Source: VRUE01 sp046733315
GTDB lineage: Bacteria; Actinomycetota; Thermoleophilia; Solirubrobacterales; 70-9
DNA: 15,881 nt
Assembly (NCBI GenBank): GCA_046733315.1
Contig: JBKPOV010000196.1
Location: forward strand, 1-15,881
Direction: 5' to 3'
Made by a program: the position numbers and the translations under genes. Position 1 is the first letter of the stretch; each line of letters opens with the position of its first letter. Positions 11,329-15,881 of the stretch are shown here, piece by piece. The notes under the pieces were generated by a model. The model made no database searches. It was not told the DNA's origin and saw only the letters and a list, made by a program, of their open reading frames with translations.

Positions 11329-12711
11329 ATGGCCGTTGTGTCGCACGGCGAAGCGGTGAGCACCGGCCTGCAGGAGATGGCCAGGCGCCACCTCTGGCTG
11401 CACTTCTCGCGAATGGGCTCCTACGGCCCCGAGCACGAGATTCCGATCATCGTTCGCGCCGACGGCTGCTACGTCTATGACGATCACGGCAACCGCTACC
11501 TGGACGGCCTCTCCGGCCTCTTCTGCGTCAACGCCGGCCACGGCCGCACCGAGCTCGGCGAAGCGGCGGCCCGTCAGGCCGAGGAGCTGGACTTCTACAC
11601 GCTCTGGAGCTACGCCCATCCGGGCGCGATCGAACTGGCGGCCCGGCTCGCCGAGCTCGCCCCCGGCGACCTCAACCGCGTCTTCTTTACCTCGGGTGGC
11701 TCCGAGTCGGTCGAGTCGGCGCTGAAGCTGGCCCGCAACTACCACCGGGCGCTCGGCAAAGGCCAGAAGCACAAGGTGATCGCCCGCGAGATCGCCTACC
11801 ACGGCACCTCGCTCGGAGCCCTCTCCGCCACCGGCATCACCGAGCTGCGCTCGCAGTTCGAGCCACTCACCCCGGGCGGCTGCCACGTACCCAACACCAA
11901 TCTCTACCGCTGGCCGGAGGATCGTCATCCGCTCTGGGCGGCGACGGCAATCGAGGAGCGGATCCAGTTCGAGGGCCCCGAGACCGTCGCCGCGGTGATC
12001 CTCGAGCCGGTCCAGAACGCGGGCGGCTGCTTCGTCCCGCCCGACGGCTACTTCGAGCGGGTGCGTGAGATCTGCGACCGCTACGACGTGCTGATGATCT
12101 CCGACGAGGTGATCTGCGCCTGGGGTCGGCTCGGCCATTACTTCGGTTGCGAACGCTTCGACTACGTGCCGGACATCGTCACCGTCGCCAAGGCGCTCAC
12201 CTCGGCCTACGCCCCGATGGGCGCCCTGATCGCCTCCGATGAGGTGGCGGCGCCGTTCATGGAGGGCGACGCCTCCTTTGCCCACGGCTTCACCTTTGCC
12301 GGCCACCCGATCTCGGCGGCCGTGGCGATGGCCAACCTCGACATCTTCGAGCGCGAGGACCTCTGCGGCCAGGTGCTCGCCAAGGAGGGCGAGTTCCGCC
12401 AGATGCTGGAGACGCTGCACGAGCTGCCGATCGTCGGCGATGTGCGCGGCGCCGGCTACTTCCAGGCGATCGAGCTGGTTAAGGATTGCGAGACCAAAGA
12501 GACCTTCGACGAGGGAGAGGCCGAGGAGTTGCTGCGCGGTTTTCTCTCGGTCGAGCTTTACAAGCGCGGGCTGATCTGCCGCGCCGACGACCGCGGTGAT
12601 TCGGTGATACAGCTGGCGCCACCGCTGATTGCCGATACGGAGCAGTTCGAAGAAATCCACGATGTCCTGCACACCGTGCTCAGTCAGGCCTGGGAGCGGG
12701 TCAGGCGATAG
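11329..12711 (+). CDS. Class III (omega-amino acid/amine:pyruvate type) PLP-dependent aminotransferase
   Basis: A 460-aa fold-type I aminotransferase, of usual family length. It moves an omega-amino group from a diamine or omega-amino acid to an oxo acid. Landmarks are 'RYLDGLSGLFCVNAGHGR' (56-73), the phosphate-binding 'FTSGGSESVESALKLAR' (120-136), 'AYHGTSLGALSATG' (156-169), 'ISDEVICAWGRLG' with Asp259 that pairs with the PLP nitrogen, and Lys288 in 'VAKALTSAYAPMGA' as Schiff-base lysine. 'TFAGHPISAAVAMANL' (322-337) completes the active site. The sequence resembles the putrescine / beta-alanine / taurine:pyruvate group more than ornithine or GABA:2-oxoglutarate enzymes. The adjacent alanine dehydrogenase and aminobutyraldehyde-type dehydrogenase support pyruvate as acceptor and an amine such as putrescine as donor (inference). 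It is the first gene of a four-gene run. Confidence 0.92.
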   Translation: MAVVSHGEAVSTGLQEMARRHLWLHFSRMGSYGPEHEIPIIVRADGCYVYDDHGNRYLDGLSGLFCVNAGHGRTELGEAAARQAEELDFYTLWSYAHPGAIELAARLAELAPGDLNRVFFTSGGSESVESALKLARNYHRALGKGQKHKVIAREIAYHGTSLGALSATGITELRSQFEPLTPGGCHVPNTNLYRWPEDRHPLWAATAIEERIQFEGPETVAAVILEPVQNAGGCFVPPDGYFERVREICDRYDVLMISDEVICAWGRLGHYFGCERFDYVPDIVTVAKALTSAYAPMGALIASDEVAAPFMEGDASFAHGFTFAGHPISAAVAMANLDIFEREDLCGQVLAKEGEFRQMLETLHELPIVGDVRGAGYFQAIELVKDCETKETFDEGEAEELLRGFLSVELYKRGLICRADDRGDSVIQLAPPLIADTEQFEEIHDVLHTVLSQAWERVRR

Positions 12712-12719
12712 GCGACCTC

Positions 12720-14276
12720 GTGCTTACCGTCCAAAGCCTGCTTGACGAACTCGAGCTCGAGCTTGCCGCTGGCGCAAGCTCGGCGGAGGCGCCGGTCCGC
12801 TGGGTCCACATATCCGAGCTCGAAGACCCGACCCCCTGGCTCTCCGGCGGCGAGCTGATGCTGACCACCGGGATTCCGCTGGGCAGCGCCGCCAAACAGC
12901 GTGCCTTCGTCAAGTTGCTGGCCGAACACAACCTTGCCGGGCTCGGCTTCGGCACTGGCTTCAGTCACGAGACGCTGCCGAAAGCACTCGTCGAAGAGGC
13001 CAAGAAACGCGACTTCCCGCTTTTCGAGGTTCCCTACTCGACCCCGTTCATCGCGATCACCGAGAAGGCTTTCGCCCGGCTGGTCAACGAGCAATACGAG
13101 GTGCTGCAGCGGGGGATAGCGGTGCAGCGCCGGCTAGAGCGGCTGGTCCTGGAAGAGCGCGGCCTGGAGGAGATCGTGGCGACCATCGCCTCGGCGGTCG
13201 GCGGCACCGTGGCAATCCTCGGTGGCCGGGGCGAGCGCCTCGCCGGGCGCGGCTTCCGCCGCCAACTCTCCGCCGAGGCGGTCAACGCGATCCGCGAGGA
13301 AGCGCTGCGCCACACCGCCGATGGACACCCCTTTGTTCCCGCCCACCCGGCGGTCGCCGGTCGGGCGCTGGCCCACCCGGTGATTTCGCCGGGTGGCGGC
13401 CCGCCACAGGCCTGGGTCGTGATCGTGCGCGATTCCGGCGGTCTCGGCGATTTCGAGCGGCTGATCCTGCAGCAGGCCGTCGCCGTCGTCGCACTGGAGC
13501 TGATGCGCCGCCGCGTCGCCCGTGAGACCGAGCGTCGCCTCGCCGGCGACGTGCTTGCCGGCGCTCTCGGCGGCCGCCTCGATCCGACCGAGCTGCGCCG
13601 CCGCCTCGAGCCCTTTGGCATCGGTGACGAAGCTGCCGTGCTCGTCTTCGCCCTCGATGACCCGGTCGCGGCTGAGGCCGTCCTGGAGAGGGCGCTCGCC
13701 GCCGATGCCTGTCCGGCCGTGGTGGCGCCGCACGCGAGCGGCAGTCGCGAGCTGCTCTGCGCCGTTGTCGACGCCGCCGATCGCGATCCGGTGGACCTCG
13801 CGGCCGAGGCCCGCAAGGCGTTGATCAAGGACCGCGGCGTCGTCCGTGCCGCCGCGAGTCGTCCGGCGCCGCCGGAGAACCTGCGCCACTCCTTCCACGA
13901 GGCCCGCTGCGCACTGGAGGCGACCGCAATTGGCAACGGCAACGCTCCGGAGGTCGCTTCCTGGCGCGACCTCGGCGCTTTCACGCTGCTGCTCTCGATC
14001 CAGGATGACGAGGCACTGACGCTCTACTGCGACAGCGTGCTGGGCCCGATCGAGGGGGGTGATGAAGAGTACGGCGGCGAGCTGCTGCGCTCGCTGGAGG
14101 CCTTTATCGAGCAGAACGGGCAGTGGGAGAAAGCGGCGCGCCAGGTCTACTGCCACCGCCACACGCTGCGTTACCGGATGCGCAAAGTCGAGGAGCTAAC
14201 CGGTCGCGACCTCTCGCGCGCCCATGACCGGATCGAGTTCTGGTTGGCGATACGAGCCCGGGAGCTGATCACATGA
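12720..14276 (+). CDS. PucR family transcriptional regulator
   Basis: A 518-aa regulator with the full PucR layout. The N-terminal PUCR ligand-sensing domain has 'VRWVHISELEDPTPWLSGGE' (26-45) and 'LMLTTGIPLG'. The middle region (about 280-400) resembles the CdaR GGDEF-like domain. The C-terminal PucR helix-turn-helix lies within 467-518, including 'AARQVYCHRHTLRYRMRKVE'. PucR-type proteins control purine, amino-acid or polyamine catabolism, usually next to their targets, so it most likely responds to an amine or amino-acid intermediate and controls this cluster. It uses GTG, 8 bases after the aminotransferase stop, and its end overlaps the alanine dehydrogenase ATG by 4 bases (ATGA), so translation is coupled. 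Being encoded between the enzymes means that its level rises with theirs. Confidence 0.93.
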   Translation: MLTVQSLLDELELELAAGASSAEAPVRWVHISELEDPTPWLSGGELMLTTGIPLGSAAKQRAFVKLLAEHNLAGLGFGTGFSHETLPKALVEEAKKRDFPLFEVPYSTPFIAITEKAFARLVNEQYEVLQRGIAVQRRLERLVLEERGLEEIVATIASAVGGTVAILGGRGERLAGRGFRRQLSAEAVNAIREEALRHTADGHPFVPAHPAVAGRALAHPVISPGGGPPQAWVVIVRDSGGLGDFERLILQQAVAVVALELMRRRVARETERRLAGDVLAGALGGRLDPTELRRRLEPFGIGDEAAVLVFALDDPVAAEAVLERALAADACPAVVAPHASGSRELLCAVVDAADRDPVDLAAEARKALIKDRGVVRAAASRPAPPENLRHSFHEARCALEATAIGNGNAPEVASWRDLGAFTLLLSIQDDEALTLYCDSVLGPIEGGDEEYGGELLRSLEAFIEQNGQWEKAARQVYCHRHTLRYRMRKVEELTGRDLSRAHDRIEFWLAIRARELIT

Positions 14277-15466
14277 GGATCGGCGTGCCCCGTGAGATCA
14301 AGCCCGCCGAGTACCGGGTCGCCGTTACGCCGGCCGGCGTTCGCGAGCTGGTCGAACACGGCCACGAGGTCCTGGTCGAGGCCGGCGCCGGCGGGGGAAG
14401 CGCGATCGCCGACGCCGAGTTCGAGGCCCAGGGTGCGCGCATCGTCGCCGACGCCGCCACGGTCTTCGAGGGGGCGGAAATGGTGATCAAGGTGAAGGAG
14501 CCGCAGCCAGCCGAGCTGGAGATGTTGCGCCCCGGTCAGCTGCTCTTCACCTACCTGCACCTCGCACCGGACCCCGAGCTGACCCGCGGGCTCTGCAACT
14601 CCGGCGCCACCTGCGTTGCTTACGAGACTGTCGAGGACGCGCGCGGCCGCCTGCCGCTGCTGGCGCCGATGAGTGAGATCGCCGGCAAGATCGCCACCCA
14701 GGCCGGCGCATTCATGCTCGAGAAGCCCCTTGGCGGGCGCGGAATCTTGCTCGGTGGAGTGCCTGGCGTCGCCGCCGCCAACGTAATGGTGATTGGCGGC
14801 GGCGTCGTCGGCATGAACGCCGCTTTCATCGCGATCGGGATGGAGGCCGATGTCTTCGTCTTCGACAAATCGATCGATCGCTTGCGGGAATTGGAGACAG
14901 CCTTCGCCGGGCGCTGCTCGACCGTCTACTCGACCACGCTGGCGGTCGAGGAGATGCTGCCGCGCGCCGACCTGGTGATCGGCGCCGTACTCGTCCACGG
15001 CGCTCGGGCGCCCTTCGTCGTGCGCCGCGAGCAGCTGGCGCTGATGAAGCCCGGCGCGGTGCTGGTCGACGTCGCGATCGACCAGGGCGGCTGCTTTGAG
15101 ACCTCGCGCCCCACCACCCACCAGGACCCGACCTTCGAAGTCGACGGAATCACCCACTACTGCGTCGCCAACATGCCCGGCGCGGTGCCGATCACTTCGA
15201 CCCACGCACTGACCAACGCGACCCTGCCCTACGCCCTCGCCCTCGCCGACGAAGGCGTCGCGGGGGCGATCCGCCGCGACCCGGGCCTGCGCCCCGGCGT
15301 CAACGTCGCCGCCGGCGCTGTCACCCACCCCGCGGTCGCCGAGGGGGTGGGAATGGACTGCGTCCCGGTCGAGCAGGCCCTGAAACCCTCGGCCGACGGG
15401 ACTCAAAACGTAGATATGGACCGTTTTGAGTCCCGTCGGCCCCAAACTGCGGAGGTGGATGACTGA
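14273..15466 (+). CDS. ald: Alanine dehydrogenase with a palindrome-encoded C-terminal tail
   Basis: Converts L-alanine + NAD+ + water to pyruvate + ammonium + NADH, reversibly; a cytoplasmic enzyme, usually a hexamer. Key residues fall at the same numbers as in Mycobacterium tuberculosis Ald: Arg15, Lys75, His96 and Asp270. The start 'MRIGVPREIKPAEYRVAVTP' (1-20) and nucleotide loop 'VIGGGVVGMNAA' with Asp198 are classic. The family is about 371 aa; this protein has 397. After 'HPAVAEGVGMDCVPVEQAL' (352-370) comes the extra tail 'KPSADGTQNVDMDRFESRR' and onwards. Residues ~373-390 are encoded by a perfect 20-bp inverted repeat, so the tail looks acquired. The catalytic core should be intact. 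In this cluster it would turn alanine made by the aminotransferase back into pyruvate. Its TGA overlaps the next ATG by one base. Confidence 0.95.
   Translation: MRIGVPREIKPAEYRVAVTPAGVRELVEHGHEVLVEAGAGGGSAIADAEFEAQGARIVADAATVFEGAEMVIKVKEPQPAELEMLRPGQLLFTYLHLAPDPELTRGLCNSGATCVAYETVEDARGRLPLLAPMSEIAGKIATQAGAFMLEKPLGGRGILLGGVPGVAAANVMVIGGGVVGMNAAFIAIGMEADVFVFDKSIDRLRELETAFAGRCSTVYSTTLAVEEMLPRADLVIGAVLVHGARAPFVVRREQLALMKPGAVLVDVAIDQGGCFETSRPTTHQDPTFEVDGITHYCVANMPGAVPITSTHALTNATLPYALALADEGVAGAIRRDPGLRPGVNVAAGAVTHPAVAEGVGMDCVPVEQALKPSADGTQNVDMDRFESRRPQTAEVDD
15391..15441. repeat. Perfect 20-bp inverted repeat inside the 3' end of ald (REP-like or intercistronic hairpin)
   Basis: The left arm GGCCGACGGGACTCAAAACG (15391-15410) is exactly complementary to the right arm at 15422-15441, with an 11-base loop (15411-15421). 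The repeat lies in frame within ald, past the family's normal end, and 9 bases before the GGAGG ribosome binding site of the next gene. No T-run follows. No second copy occurs in this window. Confidence 0.85.
15451..15455 (+). promoter_or_regulatory. Ribosome binding site of the aldehyde dehydrogenase gene
   Basis: GGAGG, 10 bases before the ATG at 15466, within the last codons of ald and just beyond the inverted repeat. A folded hairpin would place this site close to its 3' base. Confidence 0.75.
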
Positions 15467-15881
15467 TGGCGACGGCTGAGAGGACGAAGCTGAGGAACTT
15501 CATTGGTGGGGAGGCCGTGGATCCGGCCGAGGGCGGGAGCGAGGACGTGGTCAACCCCGCGACGGGCTCGGTGATCGCCGAGGCGCCGCTCTCGACCAGG
15601 CCTGACATCGACGCCGCGGTTGCCGCTGCCAAGGGGGCCTTTCCCGGCTGGTCCTCGACTCCACCCGGCGAACGGGCGCGGGCGCTGCTCAAGGTCGCCG
15701 ACATGATCGAGGAGCGCGGCGAGGAGATCGCCGACCTCGAAGCGGCTGACGCGGGTAAGCCGCGCGGCGCCGTGGTCGAGGATGAGATCCAGGTGATGGC
15801 CGACAACCTGCGTTTCTTCGCCGGTGCGGCGCGGACGATGGAGGGCCGGGCCGCCGGTGAGTACATGGAGGGCCACACCTC
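15466..15881 (+). CDS. Aldehyde dehydrogenase, aminobutyraldehyde dehydrogenase-like (N-terminal part, runs off the window)
   Basis: The first 138 residues of an NAD(P)-dependent aldehyde dehydrogenase; the catalytic Cys and Glu lie beyond the window edge. The N-terminus 'NFIGGEAVDPAEGG' (11-24) and 'DVVNPATGSVIAEAP' (27-41) is standard for the superfamily. 'LEAADAGKPRGAVVEDEI' (91-108), 'NLRFFAGAARTMEGRAAGEY' (114-133) and 'MEGHT' match the gamma-aminobutyraldehyde / betaine-aldehyde group more than others. Such enzymes oxidise 4-aminobutanal to GABA in putrescine breakdown, which fits the upstream class III aminotransferase. The ATG overlaps the ald TGA by one base. The fine substrate call is inference because the specificity loops are not in view. 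Confidence 0.85.
   Translation, partial: MATAERTKLRNFIGGEAVDPAEGGSEDVVNPATGSVIAEAPLSTRPDIDAAVAAAKGAFPGWSSTPPGERARALLKVADMIEERGEEIADLEAADAGKPRGAVVEDEIQVMADNLRFFAGAARTMEGRAAGEYMEGHT

Noticed and set aside
11251..12672. 473-codon open frame antisense to the aminotransferase gene
   Set aside because: Its composition follows from the GC-rich third codon positions of the real gene, and the translated text has no known motif. The plus-strand protein has a complete PLP active site.
13034..14162. Long minus-strand frames opposite the PucR gene
   Set aside because: Arg/Ser/Ala-rich shadow text without a domain; the PucR protein on the plus strand has its expected domains throughout.
14171..15445. 424-codon open frame antisense to the alanine dehydrogenase gene
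   Set aside because: A shadow of a clearly recognised gene with all catalytic residues. The antisense text is low-complexity Asp/Gly/Arg/His.
1..15881. CRISPR array, tRNA/rRNA, transposase, phage or toxin-antitoxin genes
   Set aside because: I looked on both strands and found no repeat-spacer pattern, no cloverleaf-like or rRNA-like sequence, and no protein of these classes.

Overview
The window looks like chromosome from a high-GC actinobacterium, most likely class Thermoleophilia (Solirubrobacterales/Conexibacter type). The best clue is the membrane-anchored protein at 9200-9994, whose 'LPGKNKVNSGDIK' start and short 'AVT..K....SLTG.DI' repeats I associate with that class. PucR-type regulation, dense gene packing and G/C at third codon positions fit. 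The taxonomic call is inference; there is no rRNA or tRNA here. I see no insertion sequence, CRISPR array or phage gene, and no gene-free stretch exceeds 300 bases.

Left block (35-4661): a minus-strand pair encodes a secreted SGNH hydrolase and an OafA-type membrane acyltransferase with its own C-terminal SGNH domain; the genes overlap by 8 bases. A small lipoprotein gene diverges from them across only 24 bp. It ends tail to tail with a class I SAM methyltransferase gene, which diverges from a small ECF-like sigma factor whose true start is unclear.

Middle block (4665-8533): three tandem TetR paralogues on the minus strand, then two tandem plus-strand paralogues of the peptidase E (S51) / class I glutamine amidotransferase-like family. 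A motif TAAACGC-N4-GTACACC occurs both at the promoter of the last TetR gene and in the divergent region between the first TetR gene and the S51 genes. This suggests that the TetR set and the S51 pair share regulation. A perfect 30-bp palindrome separates the S51 pair from a convergent ferritin gene.

Ferritin and envelope block (8572-11069, minus strand): a ferritin with a complete ferroxidase centre and a repeat-rich promoter region, the membrane-anchored Thermoleophilia-type protein, and an enolase-superfamily protein with an altered K-x-K motif.

Right block (11329 to the end, plus strand): a tight cluster of class III aminotransferase, PucR regulator, alanine dehydrogenase and the start of an aminobutyraldehyde-type aldehyde dehydrogenase. 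The logic is amine or polyamine (putrescine-like) catabolism. The aminotransferase moves the amino group to pyruvate, alanine dehydrogenase returns alanine to pyruvate plus ammonium, and the aldehyde dehydrogenase oxidises the aldehyde. The most striking structure is a perfect 20-bp inverted repeat with an 11-base loop at the 3' end of the alanine dehydrogenase gene. It encodes most of a non-family C-terminal tail and looks like a REP/RIME-type palindromic insertion or a built-in intercistronic hairpin.
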